Shown here: piece after piece, positions 1 to 11,359 of the stretch
Layout: each line of letters opens with the position of its first letter
Position numbering within the stretch: the first letter of the stretch is position 1
Assembly (NCBI RefSeq): GCF_026151205.1
Contig: NC_087081.1
Location: forward strand, 8,799,246-8,863,245
Direction: 5' to 3'
From: Bolinopsis microptera
Taxonomy: Eukaryota > Ctenophora > Tentaculata > Lobata > Bolinopsidae
DNA length: 64,000 bases
The notes under the pieces: model-generated
Database searches by the model: none
What the model was told of the DNA's origin: nothing
What the model saw: only the letters and a program-made list of their open reading frames with translations
Program-made: the position numbers and the translations under genes

Positions 1-235
1 GTTCGGGTACCTCGCAACCGAAGTTGCTCCACCAAGAGACTGGACCGTCAGAATCTTGGCTAAAACTTGAGGCAGCGTCAGTAGAGAATAAGCCTCTTTT
101 CTCTCGGTAGAACGTGTACTTCGAAAGTATCTTCTTCTTTGTTGCACCGTCACACCACGTGTCCATGACATCTAGAAACTCCTTCCAGACATCCTGATTC
201 GTGTGTTGATCATATCCCTGATATACAAGCCGGGT
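1..235 (-). pseudogene. hAT-like transposase fragment (edge-truncated)
   Basis: The reverse strand reads open for about 77 codons to the window edge. It contains the segments VWKEFLDVMDTW, KYTFYREKRGLF and, at the edge, PVSWWSNFGCEVPE. The WW-x-x-(F/Y)G plus acidic/proline tail is the pattern seen in the C-terminal dimerisation region of hAT-superfamily transposases; that assignment is family knowledge applied by eye. The open stretch has no start codon and its 3' end lies outside the window, so only a fragment is visible. It is probably a relic or part of a larger element to the left. Another DNA-transposon protein with a similar tryptophan pair is possible. Confidence 0.5.
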
Positions 236-1300
236 GAACACAAAACCCTACTGAATGTAGGGGGGAATGGAGCTCGAACCACCTTTTGTTGGCAAGACTA
301 ACCATATCGCTTTTATAGTTTAAATTGCGAAAAGCAAAATTTGCTAACTTTAAGGTGAACAGATAATATTTGTAATAAATTACACCGATGAAACCAACAG
401 GAATCTTAAGACTATTGTCTGAAAATTTAAGCAAGACTATTATCGGCTCGAGAATTGAGCATAAATAGTCGACTTCTATCCAGAAACACTAGCGGAGTTT
501 TAGGGCCTGAAACGTGCATGCATGCGCGCTAAAACTCTTTTAGCTCATCTAGAACATGTAAAATTGCGGGAAACGATGGCGTGTCGACGTGTTAATATTT
601 TAAATCTGATTAACGTTCCTTTATATGTTCCGAACGTTAAAATCTTTTAGCGAACGCGTTCACAAAATATTTTTAGTGAGCGTTCCGTACGTTCACTACA
701 ACTAAGCCGGGTGTCTATCAAAGTAAATACTCATACTTTGACTCTTTGACAATGACATCAACTGTGTGGAACCCGATATCCTAAAAAGATTAGATATTGA
801 CAATATAATCCTTAATCTGTTTAGCCGTGCTACTGCTATTAGTATTGTGGATGGAGATTGGAGATGCTCCCGCCCATTCATGCATGGCGGATTATCAATA
901 TTGTCCCAATGTCCAAAATAGGAAATCTCACCGAGGCTGACAACTACATTAAATGGATCACCATCATCAATTGTCAGCAAAACTCTCAACCGCATGATCC
1001 TTATCAGTTGAGAGAGACCCGCTCGGGGTATTCTGATGAACATACTGACAGCATGCCTACGGTATCCGTATAGTATTCCAAGGCCCATTTTTTTATGAAA
1101 ATCTTTTCAAAATTTACATACAATATAGCATGTGGCGCAAAATAAAAACAAAATATAACTGATTGCGATCTCTAAAGGACAGATGTATGTAAATTTCAAA
1201 GGGAAACCAGAACGCAGTAAAATTGTAGTCGAAACCACACCGCACAAGCCTAGTCCCTGGTAAATGAAAATCAATTAAATAATATGTTGATAAAAAATCA
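236..1300. other. Intergenic stretch, no supported gene
   Basis: AT-rich sequence without a recognisable gene. A 128-codon reverse-strand frame (702-1088) and a forward frame over the same bases lack domain-like features and I do not call them. The stretch lies downstream of the ORF1-type frame at 1308-2216, so it could be the 3' part of that element, but no reverse transcriptase motif is visible. Confidence 0.4.
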
Positions 1301-1307
1301 TATCCCA

Positions 1308-2216
1308 TCAGTCCTTCTCGGAGCTTACGATCTTATTGTTCCTTATAACATGAACTCGCTGAGGCTCCAATTCCCGTTTCTGCTTAACTTCAAGAGCTAA
1401 CTTCCTGAAGGCAGCTCTCTGCTCGGCTGATCGGTCGGGGCTGATGTACACTGAGTCATACCCCTCCACTTCTCTTAGTTTTCTCGCTTTGCTCAACACT
1501 TGCCGCACATGATCTGAGCCGCTGAGAGTGAACTTGATAGGTTTAACGGCTGGTCCTCCATCTGATACAGTTCTCCCCATCCTACAGCAGGAAACGATTC
1601 GAGGTTTCTCATCTATGTTTTCTAGTACCTCAAGCACTCTCTTTTCCAGGATTTCTTCACTCTTTTCTGGTAGACCGTAGATGACCAGATTTTGACTACG
1701 ATCCTCTTCCTCGGAGGCACGTTTCAGAGCAGCTTTCATTTTCTTAGGCGCTAGCGCCTTGCTGCATGAATTCTTCACAACTGACGACCAGGCTTTGAGT
1801 TCGCTTTTCACTGTCGTCTGAACAGAGGTCAAATCTTCACTTTTCTTCTCAAGCAATTGTCCTTGCAGTTTAATCACAGTGTTCTGATCTGCAATCTTTT
1901 CGTCCTTCAGTTGGTCGATTTCATCTTGTAGTTTGGTGGCTGAAAACAACAGCGGTGAACAATAACTGTCGAGAATGTCGATAAAAGTTTCCATCCAATC
2001 ACACAGCGTAGCCTTGGTGATCTGAGGCTTGTTGAGCGTTTCTTTACGTAACACATTGGATTTCTGAACACCTGCCGCTTGACGCATATCGTTGAGTAGC
2101 ATAATCTGAGCACCCAAAATCTGTTCAGCATACATTGATCTGAATTTGAGTGTAGAGTAATTCAACGCTATTTCATTGTCAAGATTCTCCAAGTATTTGT
2201 TAACCATGATGTACAA
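1308..2216 (-). CDS. LINE ORF1-type RNA-binding protein
   Basis: Uninterrupted 302-aa frame. The N-terminal half is helical and charged, with coiled-coil-like heptads around residues 95-150. It is followed by a lysine-rich linker and then NLVIYGLPEKSEE, an R-x-GR segment (CCRMGRT) and VYISPDRSAEQRAAFRKL. The order coiled coil, then RRM-like 'NLVI-GLPE' domain, then basic C-terminal domain is that of ORF1 proteins of L1/CR1-like non-LTR retrotransposons, which bind the element's RNA as chaperones. No ORF2 follows on the same strand within the window, so this is an ORF1-only copy, a truncated element or a captured gene. The first M (MYIMVNKY) is used; the M three residues later is equally possible. 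Confidence 0.65.
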   Translation of the reverse strand: MYIMVNKYLENLDNEIALNYSTLKFRSMYAEQILGAQIMLLNDMRQAAGVQKSNVLRKETLNKPQITKATLCDWMETFIDILDSYCSPLLFSATKLQDEIDQLKDEKIADQNTVIKLQGQLLEKKSEDLTSVQTTVKSELKAWSSVVKNSCSKALAPKKMKAALKRASEEEDRSQNLVIYGLPEKSEEILEKRVLEVLENIDEKPRIVSCCRMGRTVSDGGPAVKPIKFTLSGSDHVRQVLSKARKLREVEGYDSVYISPDRSAEQRAAFRKLALEVKQKRELEPQRVHVIRNNKIVSSEKD

Positions 2217-2489
2217 TGTACACGCAGGGCCAGTTTAATATACACGAGTATATTATCTGCTACACAGTGAGAGCTGTTTAAACCGACGCAAAAGCAATTA
2301 ACTGATAAGACTAGCCATAAGTTAGGCTGATTCGACACTATGGAAAAATTCATTCTTGCAGGAGTTATGCAAGGGAATACGCTACCTGTTTGTCATTACT
2401 TATATTGAAGCTGTGTTGTGCAAAAGTCATAGAAGGTCGTGATCTTGGCTTCAAACTCGTTCTAATAGACCAAAATCATATATAAGACC

Positions 2490-2756
2490 ATGAAGATTAT
2501 ACTTTTCCGAGCCACCGTTGAGCCTGTATTGTTCTATGGCTGAGACCCATTGGATATCAGTTAGTTGCTGTCTGATAACTATAAGCGTATCAATGGCTGT
2601 TGCAGTAGGCCCTCAACAGTTGAATACCATCGGACCATCCCCAATCCAACAGTGATGATTAGTCGAAGCATAATGAAACTAACCAAGTATTTAGCAAGAC
2701 ACAATGATGAACTGGCCGATCAAGCACTTTTTGGGATTCCCAGCATGAAATAACAG
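2490..2756 (+). pseudogene. Decayed LINE reverse-transcriptase C-terminal tail
   Basis: In the forward frame starting at 2490, FRATVEPVLFYG is followed by in-frame stops. Further on, the segment KLTKYLARHNDELADQAL resembles the ETW and 'RRxxLAGHxxRHxDELA' blocks found after the RT domain in many LINE ORF2 proteins. Stops at the tryptophan block show it is broken. It lies 270 bp from the ORF1-type frame but on the opposite strand, so the two are not one simple element. Confidence 0.5.
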
Positions 2757-4505
2757 CACCTGTTTCAAAACAGTTAAAGTTAAAGATTAAACTTACCGTT
2801 GCCTAATTCTGAGAACATGGAACGCACACGTGCAAATATGATTTTACGCGCGAATTACCCAGAAACTGAAACTTAATGTTGAAAGAGAATCTAATTGCGT
2901 CGCGCGGGGAATAATTTTGGTCACGTACATCATTTTGTGTTCCCTTTTAAATACAATTACCAGTGCAGAGAGTGGTTTCAGAAACGCAAATTCAACTTGC
3001 AAAGATGAATTTACCTGGGAACGGTACCTCGCTCAGGCTTTTGTATTTATTAAGTTAAACACATTGATTTAACATTGAACATATTATGGCGATTAAAAAT
3101 ATGCCTATAGCAGATAGGGCGGAATGACAGGTTCAGCAACGCCCAGGAATTACAAGCAGCAAATTCTGCTACTGCTAGTGCTATCACGGAGAATCAAAGC
3201 AAATATTATAGTGGTACCGTGGCATGTCCATTCTTGGTCAGCGTTGTATAGGTTGCATGGATAAGTCCCTGCTTGCTGTTGGCGTTGCTGCGGTGATGCT
3301 AGCTGGAACAATTGTCGGAGAACTCTTTGGCTTCGTACTCTCTTCACTTCTTTCTTTGCACAAAACTGTTTAATCCGTGGGAGGCCCTGTTATTCAAATA
3401 AAGTTCTGAACCGTCAATCAAGCGTTTAGTTCTAAAACTGGTTATGGAAATTGTAGTTTTGTAGCTTTTCTCATAACTATCGTCCTATCGCATATCGAAC
3501 TGATGATCAATAAACATCACGCGGTTTGCTACAATCAAGTTAATATAAGGGGTCGTTTACATATCAGCAGAGGGGTCTTCCAAATTGCAAATGATTACGA
3601 TTGACCATATAATCAATAATATTGTAATTTTGGCACAATAGCACCAAGCATAATACTAATAGCGATACCCGGATTTAACATTTAAACAATTTGTAATCGT
3701 ATTGCCATGCAGTGTTTGTGTAACTGTAGACGTAGTTAGTAATCGCTTTTCTTATCAAAAAGTTAATATTTATTTCCTTCGATAGTAAATTATTTTGTCC
3801 CAAATTCATATATTTTCTAATAATAATATCTACTTTAATTTTTAGTGCTGACTTCAGCTTCAATCATATCACCGCGCACTGTTAACATACTCATAGTCTG
3901 GACAGCACCCTTCTAAATCCGAAAAGTGTTATACTTGTAGTGATAATATTTGGTAGAATTCGGTCCAGGACAAGCTATCAAATTTTTTGCTGCGCTCCGA
4001 TCTATCACAGCAGTTTACCTAATACCGTAAAGAAGTTTTTTTTATTAACAAATAAAACTCGATTACTAGACTCCTAGCCTGATACGAACTAAATTAAAAA
4101 TTGCTCATAACGAACTTATCATCTTATCATAAATAAAAATAAATGCTGTTAACTGTGAGCTTTTGCTGGTCCCATGAATATAATTATAATTCAATGGATA
4201 TGATATAAATATTCATATACTTGCACATTTACGAGTTTTCTGAATCTATTACACAATACACGACTTCTCATTTCATAATTCATATCAAACATTTATATAC
4301 TCATGCGAGAACAAAATATTTAATGTCGAAACTAACAGTAACACAAGCAGTCATATTGACGTGTTGTAAAACGGCCGACCGTTTACTACAAGTTAAGTCA
4401 AATCAAATCAAAACATAGTTTTAAAAAACGTATACCGATACGCTATCTGCAACATTTGACATCTAGCGCAACGTGCACAGTTTGGTTTCCAATTAGTCAA
4501 CAATG
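2757..4505. other. AT-rich intergenic stretch
   Basis: No gene is supported. A fragment at about 3120-3135 matches the end of the small MITE family described elsewhere (GGCGGAATGACAGG). The remaining bases are low-complexity AT-rich sequence with only short chance frames. Confidence 0.4.
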
Positions 4506-4591
4506 TTACGTGGGGACCTCAGGCTATCATGTTCATTAATGAATAGAGATTCGGCGGAATGACAGGCTGAGCTGTGAGCGCGGCCCAGTAA
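4506..4591 (+). mobile_element. Tiny MITE, copy A
   Basis: 86-bp element beginning TTACGTGGGGACC and ending GGCCCAGTAA, so the ends form a short imperfect inverted repeat (TTAC-TGGG / CCCAGTAA). It is flanked by the direct duplication TCAACAATG at 4497-4505 and 4592-4600. The 8-9-bp duplication suggests mobilisation by a hAT-type transposase (inference). The same element occurs at 6322, 6968 and 37339. Confidence 0.8.
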
Positions 4592-4674
4592 TCAACAATG
4601 CAGCTCTAAACGCTGCGGACTTGCTATTATAAAAATTGATGAGCGCTCGATTTGAAACCCCGACGCGCATAAAA

Positions 4675-4877
4675 ACTGCCACTAACTGCTACTAACTGCC
4701 ACTAACTGCCACTAACTGCCACTAACTGCTACTGTCGCGCGCAAATGCGTGGGCGCGATTGTAGCAGTTAGTGGCAGTTAGTGGCAGTTATGAGTTAGTA
4801 GCAGTTAGTGGCAGTTTGTGGCAGTTAGTGGCAGTTAGTGGCAGTTAGTGGCAGTTAGTAGCAGTTAGTGGCAGTTT
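4675..4877. repeat. Inverted array of a 10-bp tandem repeat
   Basis: About six copies of ACTAACTGCC/T (4675-4733) are followed by a 27-bp GC-rich spacer (4734-4760). Then come about eleven copies of the exact reverse complement, GGCAGTTAGT (4761-4877). The block could fold into a long hairpin. A tandem array that flips orientation once around a GC-rich centre is unusual. Confidence 0.9.
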
Positions 4878-4985
4878 CTTTGCACTTAGCTCCTCCTGTG
4901 GGGGGGGGGGTGCAGCGACCATTAATGTCAGTATTTTTTATTTTGCCAATACTTAACGGGTGATACTCGTAAAATATCTGTTCCA

Positions 4986-6146
4986 TATACTGCCGTTTTC
5001 TCAGAAAAGGCAGTAAGTCCAATTTTTCGAAATATGACAATATTGGTATCAAAATTTTCAGTAGAAAATTCTCTACAACATGAGCTACATATTAATGTAT
5101 AGAAACATTGTTGCATGCAATTTCTAAGGAAGTAAGTCCCAGTTGAGAAACATTATGTTCGGTTTTGGCCAATTATTTTCTGAGAGAAGGACGTAAGTCC
5201 GGACTTACTGCCTTTTCTGAGAAAATCTTGAAAATCTTCTGAGATAAGGAAGTAATTCCGTGGACTTACTGCCTTTTCTGAGATAAATTATCTGTGATAG
5301 GAAGAAGTAGCTGGACTTACTTCCTATAAAAGCATGCTAAAAGCGCAATTTTAGAAAGCGATTTCCCAAAAAAGAACAAAACTTTACTGCCGATTGATAT
5401 TTTCGCTTGAAATTTTCAGAATCGATGTATAATTACATTTCAACTTTACTTAAGTGATCAAAATTTTCATTTAGGCCTCAAAAAAAATTTGGTGGCCGAT
5501 TTTCAAAAACGCCGGATGTATTTTAGTCGCAAAACATAAACATTGGAGCAGTTATTGAGCTGTTATAATCGCAGAGAATGTTTAGTTTAGGTATATCTTT
5601 TAGATCAAGTTCATTTTCATCAAAATATCGATAAGATATCATTTAATGCACTGAAATCTTTCAAAATTGGCGAGTTTGCCTAAATAAGGGCATACTATTA
5701 TTCAAAAACATTTATTATATGATATGGAGCAATTTAGATTTACCTAATTGTTTATATTTTACAATATAATCCAAAATACATAGATCCAAACCTCAAAAAT
5801 TTAGTAAAAAGCTTGGACTTACTTCCTTCTCAGAAAAATATTGAACAGAGATTTTTCTCAGAAAAGAAGGTAAGTCCAAGTTTTCTCAGAAAAGGCAGTA
5901 AGTCCATCCAGTATGAAAAATAAGCTCGATTATTTGGCATAAAAATGGTTATATCTAAGCTTATGGACGGCTCAAAGCTTTAATTTTTTTGACAAATTAA
6001 AATTTGACTAATTATTGATAACTCAACGTGTTTACTTCCGATCTTACGCAAAAAGTAAGCGGAGAAAAAACCATAAACGCAAAAGTCGCAATATCTCGAA
6101 ATGGCAAATATGGACTTACTGCCTTTTCTGAGAAAACGGCAGTATA
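4986..6146. mobile_element. Foldback-like TIR element 1 with internally repeated TIR motif
   Basis: 1.16-kb element with inverted ends TATACTGCCG...CGGCAGTATA, continuing into GGCAGTAAGTCC / GGACTTACTGCC. Flanking TA is consistent with a TA target. The terminal motif (TTACTGCCTTTTCTGAGA) recurs at least eight times inside in both orientations, near 5190-5220, 5250-5285, 5315, 5815-5900 and 6110. No transposase frame is visible, so it is non-autonomous. The segment at about 5465-5700 resembles the arm of the large palindrome at 28.5 kb. A related element sits at 21430-22518. Confidence 0.75.
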
Positions 6147-6321
6147 TTGGACCGTCGACGAGTCCAACTCGGCGCGCGTCCTGGTAGGTTGTAAACCTAC
6201 AAGCCAATACTGACATTGTCATGAATGGTCAACAAATTCATCACCAATTAAATGCAGACGTCTTTGAAAACTGTCCGAGGACTTTACAATTTTGTTCAAT
6301 TCTTAAATATTAAAGTATATC

Positions 6322-6407
6322 TTACCTGGGGACCTCAGGCTATCATGTTCATAAACATATGAATAGAGATTAGGCGGAATGACAGGCTGAGGCGCGCGGC
6401 CCAGTAA
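6322..6407 (+). mobile_element. Tiny MITE, copy B
   Basis: 86-bp copy with ends TTACCTGGGGACC and CCCAGTAA, flanked by the 8-bp duplication AGTATATC at 6314-6321 and 6408-6415. Confidence 0.8.
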
Positions 6408-6535
6408 AGTATATCTTTACTGGGTCATGCGTTGTATGACCCGCCGCGCACGAGGGATGATAATTAATCACTCCACACTCGACTGTCACGTGACTTTTTC
6501 AACCCGTTCTCTAGCTAGTCCTGAACGACTATTCG

Positions 6536-6635
6536 AAACCCTAACCCTCTTATCTGATCCCAACCCTAACCCTAACCCAATCCTTAACAAAAGCCTATGC
6601 TGAAATCCTAACCCTAACGAGAAATTAGACTAACT
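6536..6635. repeat. Interstitial telomere-like CCCTAA motifs
   Basis: Several short runs of CCTAACCCTAACCC are interspersed with degenerate spacers. The opposite orientation (TTAGGG) occurs at about 11444-11535. This indicates a TTAGGG-type telomere sequence in the genome; it is not a chromosome end. Confidence 0.6.
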
Positions 6636-6967
6636 TCCTTATACGGTCATATCATGTGATCGAGACAGTTTTTCGCCTATATCTCGTCAGGGGAGCATTT
6701 TAACCCTATGTCATGCCGTCATGGGGGGTGATTCGGAATCAGCGTCCGAAAATACATCGATTGAAGTTGATTTCAACTGTAGGGGGCCCTTTTAGAACAA
6801 TCTCGAAGATCGACTGCATATAAAGTGATTTAGTACGCTCGGCGCACGAGTGCGCGGCTCCCCCTGTATCGTCGAAACTCTACAGGTGAAGCGACAGTGG
6901 GGGTCACCACGTGATACTGATACAAAATATATCATGTGCGCAGCTGCCAAAGTCTTCAAGAAAATGC

Positions 6968-7050
6968 TTACTTGGGGACCTCAGGCTATCATGTTCATAA
7001 ACATATGAATAGAGATTTGGCGGAATGACAGGCTGAGCGCGGCCCAGTAA
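6968..7050 (+). mobile_element. Tiny MITE, copy C
   Basis: 83-bp copy with ends TTACTTGGGGACC and GGCCCAGTAA, flanked by the exact 8-bp duplication GAAAATGC at 6960-6967 and 7051-7058. Confidence 0.85.
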
Positions 7051-7660
7051 GAAAATGCGCGCGTTCGGCGGCGCGCGCTTCGCGCGCGAAAAGTGGCATG
7101 CAACGTATGTCAAGTATATTGTCACGCGCGGTCCCTTTGTATGTAGCGCGATGCACTACTGGGGTCGCGCGCGCATCAAATAATGCTTCTCGCAACCACG
7201 TATGCAGATCGGCGAGATGCGAAGGATTGACATCGTGAATCAAGCGGTCCCTCTGTATTCCCACGGTCGTTTCACCTAGTGCATGAAACGACCGTCATGG
7301 GGGTCACGACGTGATACAACGATTGTTGACATCGTCAATTTGCTCTAACCAGAGCCCACCTCGCTTGCAGTAGCGCACGACCGCCGACTTGTGAAACAAG
7401 CGCGTCACGCAGTTCGCGTAGACATGTCTAGACACTGGACACATGACCATGTGAATTGTGAAATCGTCAATCAATAGTACAATTACAATTAGGCTTAAAA
7501 CTGCCTCGAAAAGAAAGCGGCGCGCACTACTTCGAAGAAATTTATATAAGTAACATCCATCAACAATGCGCGTTAATTTAAATTTCGAGAGTCTATTGTA
7601 GGTTTAATTTTATAACCTACCAGGACGCGCGCCGAGTTGGACTCGTCGACGGACGACGGT

Positions 7661-9159
7661 CTTAATAATTGAAACAAATATTTTACGACTATCATCCCGT
7701 TAAAGAGTATATATAATATAACTTAGTCCAATAAAGTAATTACATTGATATTTTTTTCAACAACCTGCAACAAGATCATTTTTTATTTGGCGAGAAAATA
7801 TGAGCTAGAACTTGTAGGTTTACAACCTACCAGGACGCGCGCCGAATTGGTAGGTTACTAGAGATAAGTGTACTGTATTTTCCAATAATATATTGGAGAT
7901 ATAAAGTGAATTGTATTTTCCAATGTGGAAAGCATATTTGAAGTCTATTATTTTGCTTTCCCAATTATATATTAGCAATAAGGAAGTGCTACTACTAAAA
8001 TGACAACGAACCACTCTGACTACTGATAAAAAGAGTTTTGATGTCTGTATAGACTTATCAGGTGGCCTTTTTAATGATCCAGATATAGCAATATCTGGTC
8101 TCTGAAAACCACAAATATTGACTTATTCGCGGGCGCGGAACGTTTTGAGTAAACTTTGCTAGTAGGCAGAACATGTGGTTTGCCGGTGCTAATTTATCAC
8201 AGATAACTAACGCGCATTTAGGAGACGCGCAAAAGTTGAAATTGTTATTACGGTTTGGGCGAGCGATTTAGAAAGAGCCACGCGCGGGTGCCCATAGATA
8301 ACAACTAAATGCTTTTGCACGTAGTGCGCGTCAAAAATGTGGCAAAACGCTTGCGGAGTGACAATATTTAAATTTCGATAAAATTGTTGATTGATACACA
8401 GTGGCTGCGCCGCAACTAGCAAACAAATTTGGCGCCCCACCGTCAGTCGAACTAAGTAGACCTTATACGTCGATTTATCATTGACAACGTATGATCAATG
8501 ATTTTGCCATATTTGCACAAATATTTTGTAAATGCGCAGTAACGCCGCGCACAGTCGCAACACAATTTTTGATAAAACAGCTAGGACCAATGTTCTCCGC
8601 AATCTTTTCACTTTTCAGCCTCTTCCACAGTTTCACATACCAGGCAGCCTTAATTTGCAATACCTCTTCCACAAGAGCTCCACTCAAAAATTAGATTTCC
8701 AGAGCTCAATCTAGAATCATTTCTTTGTGTACTATTTCAAAGCGCGATCAACGCCTGATCAACCAATGTTGGTCGCACGTCAATGCATAAAAAAGCTTCC
8801 GCATTGCTTTAAATTGTTACAGTACGTTTTCCGAATTTATAAATGCTACATCATACTTGATACTACTTTCTTCTTTGTTCTGTAGGGCCACATACTTATG
8901 CCGTCAGCAGTCAGCATAATTTTCGTTTTGTAGACCATCCGCTTAAACTTGTCCATAGTATAGTTCAGATTCGTCCGAAGTTTTAAAACACCCATTCCTG
9001 TATTTCCGAACTTATGAGTCACGTATTTTAACAATTGACCACAGGTTTCTATTATTCCCTGTTAACACCATTACTTTATCAACCACAAATATTCCGCTTT
9101 CGACTGTTGATTTATGTGGTTACTGGCTTTACTTGTAAAGTTGTACTTTTTAGTTAAAG
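7661..9159. other. Intergenic stretch, no supported gene
   Basis: Besides the third copy of the CG-rich inverted end at 7815-7850, I see only short frames. A reverse-strand frame of 69 codons (8478-8687, starting MSGALVEEVLQIK) has protein-like composition, but no domain, splice partner or homologue is recognised, so it is left uncalled. Confidence 0.4.
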
Positions 9160-11359
9160 ATGGAGTCTGCGAGTATGAATTCTACCGAAGAAACTTCTAC
9201 TTCTAATTCTCACAAGGAGATCAGGAAATACTCCTTACGAATACGAGTGAGTAAAAATGTTGAAGTTTAAATAAAACACGCTTTATATAGTTTATTTTTA
9301 ATATCAAATATATTTATATGTTTTGGCACGAATAATAATAATTCATAGGTCGGTCGTGAATTGCAGCTACAATTACACTGGAAATACTTTCCAGCGTGCG
9401 GTACTTTAGATTAAAAAACCGTTAAATTTTCTTTACCCGTTTTACTTTTATGCCATCTGCATTAATTACAATGTTACAGTACTAATTAACATTTCGATCG
9501 AATTTGATGAATAAAGCTCGATCTTTAGTTATGGATTTTTTAAACATCTGAAACTACTTTTATTTAGCGAATCAAGAGATACAAGAAATAATGGATACCG
9601 AAAGAGAGTCGAGTGAGTCCGAATCTGATTCAGAGTTCGATCGAATCGAAACTAACGTGGACGATATAGCTGGATATAGAGATATAATAATACTTCAGTC
9701 TATCTCAAAAGGTATGATTATTATAATATTAATAGAGTTATTTGTAATGGACCCGACAAGTTAAAACATTACGGAATACGGGCAATAGGCATAAGAGTTT
9801 CGATCAGACTGCGATAACTCAATCCGAGAAATCTCTCACAAACAAAGTCTCGTAGTGTGTCCACTTTCATCGGACGTGATATGAGAGATGTCCCACAGTC
9901 CCACACACGAAACGAAAATACAATGAATTGCCCGTGTTCAATGATCAAAATAATGTTCCGTTTGTACTAATTCTTGCTACCTATCTATCTAGTCCTTAAC
10001 TTAGGTTTGCAGCTTACTCTGAATGAGTGTTGCCGACTGCCAAGGTTTAATAATGGCTTTGTGGTCGAGGTCCCTCTAGTAGAAAGTATTTAATAATTTT
10101 CAATAATATGTAATAATATAATTATGACCTGATTTTATCAGGTCAGTCAATGAATTCTGAGAAGAGTACTACGCCAGAACCATTATTTCGGAAGAATCTA
10201 GGTCAGAATGGATATCGAGAGGAAAGTTCATCTGATTCTGATAAGGGGACGATATCAGGTAAGGGCAATTTGGTAATCTATCGATGGTCACTTAATTAAA
10301 GGCACGGTTACCGTTAAGTGTCCGTTCCTTAAGTAACCATATTAGGCGTTAAACGTGTCTTTACTGTGCCTTTATTGTGGATTGAGTGTCCGTTATGTGT
10401 GCGTTGACCATGCCGTAACACTAACTGTACCTTAAGTGACCTGTTATTGTGCTATCGTATATTGACGTGTTACTACGCGTGTAACTAGGCTATTTAACAG
10501 CGGAATCACAGGGCTATTATGTGTTTACCTTACTAAATACCTGTCTAGCAATGTTTACTTGTGACTTGGGAATCTTGCGGTGATTTATTTAGTTTTAGGA
10601 TTACATTTACCTTACCTGATAATTAGGTTCAGCACCCTTGAGGGGCTTTATTTGGTTTACTGTCGTATCACGTGAGCCTATTGGGGGTCATGTGATTCGG
10701 TGATTTTTGTGTAGAATGTTCTTCTACGAGACCGAAGATTTTGGATATATCTCCGGTCTCGTTTCTCTTTGTATTACGTACTACATAGATCAAATATTAT
10801 TACATAACTGTTAAACAGTATAAATCTATTACAGGAATTCCCGCTCTTGGCTAGGAAATTTGATTACGAATTTGGGCCGTGGTACGACTTGTTCCTGAAT
10901 CACATTGTTGAAGGAATGAGGTAAATCTTTAAAACCAATTTCTTATGGACTGTAGGTCTGTAGAAGCATTAAAATCGGGCGTTGCTTGCCACAGGCTATC
11001 CCGAATTTAGAAGGCTTACTTTGATCTTTAACAGTATCACTGACATTGTCTCTTCCGCGGTGGTCCCAGACCACTAAACTAATATTGCCTGGGAGTTTCA
11101 TGAAATGAAGTATTAGAGACGATCAAATTTTGCGTTTGTAAATAGACATTTAGTTGTCGGCTATATCGAAAGGGCAAATTAACCCTGGAAATAAAGTTCA
11201 GATTATAATTTTATTCTTTTATAGGTACGTAACAGCAAAGCAAAAAAGATCAAGTCATTATACTCAGACGATTTCATTAGTTCATCGGAGCTAGGCGGGA
11301 TAAATTTCTTGAAAAAAGTTATCAGAGGGTATACAGAAATCAGCAATGTAGAGAACTGA
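9160..11359 (+). CDS. Tentative multi-exon gene, unknown product
   Basis: Five open segments are bounded by plausible GT/AG sites. They are 9160-9246 (ATG, Ser/Thr-rich, donor GTGAGT), 9579-9711 (acidic Ser/Glu-rich), 10142-10258 (donor GTAAGG), 10835-10920 (contains YEFGPWYDLFLNHIVEGM) and 11236-11359 (ends in TGA). Phases join cleanly between segments 1-3, using an AGAG acceptor at 9577-9578, and between 4-5. Segment 3 does not join segment 4 in frame, so an exon is missing from my model or segment 4 is spurious. The deduced protein is short and acidic and I recognise no family. It could be a lineage-specific gene or an exonised repeat. Confidence 0.3.
10259..10834. other. Putative intron or spacer
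   Basis: Lies between tentative exons 3 and 4 of the unknown gene. It contains degenerate direct repeats around 'AAGTGTCCGTT' (10310-10400) and an inverted GAGACCG / CGGTCTC pair at about 10727-10762. The phase mismatch across it suggests that a small exon may be hidden here. Confidence 0.35.

Larger units (their letters stand above)
6148..7660. repeat. GC-rich repeat cluster with inverted ends
   Basis: The segment GTCGACGAGTCCAACTCGGC plus CGCGTCCTGGTAGGTT begins at 6153. Its reverse complement lies at about 7613-7655, with a third partial copy at 7815-7850. Between them lie two MITE copies, CCCTAA telomere-like motifs (6536-6635), and CG-rich blocks also found at 12.7-13.9, 21.3 and 22.8 kb. 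The segment at 6721-6815 matches the reverse complement of 13437-13622. No gene is supported. Confidence 0.6.

Noticed and set aside
702..1088. 128-codon reverse frame downstream of the ORF1-type gene
   Set aside because: No reverse-transcriptase or other motif, and a competing forward frame over the same bases.
6536..6635. Chromosome end
   Set aside because: The telomere-like motifs are few, degenerate and internal.
8478..8694. Overlapping 60-70-codon frames on both strands
   Set aside because: Mutually exclusive shadows; no homology or splice support.
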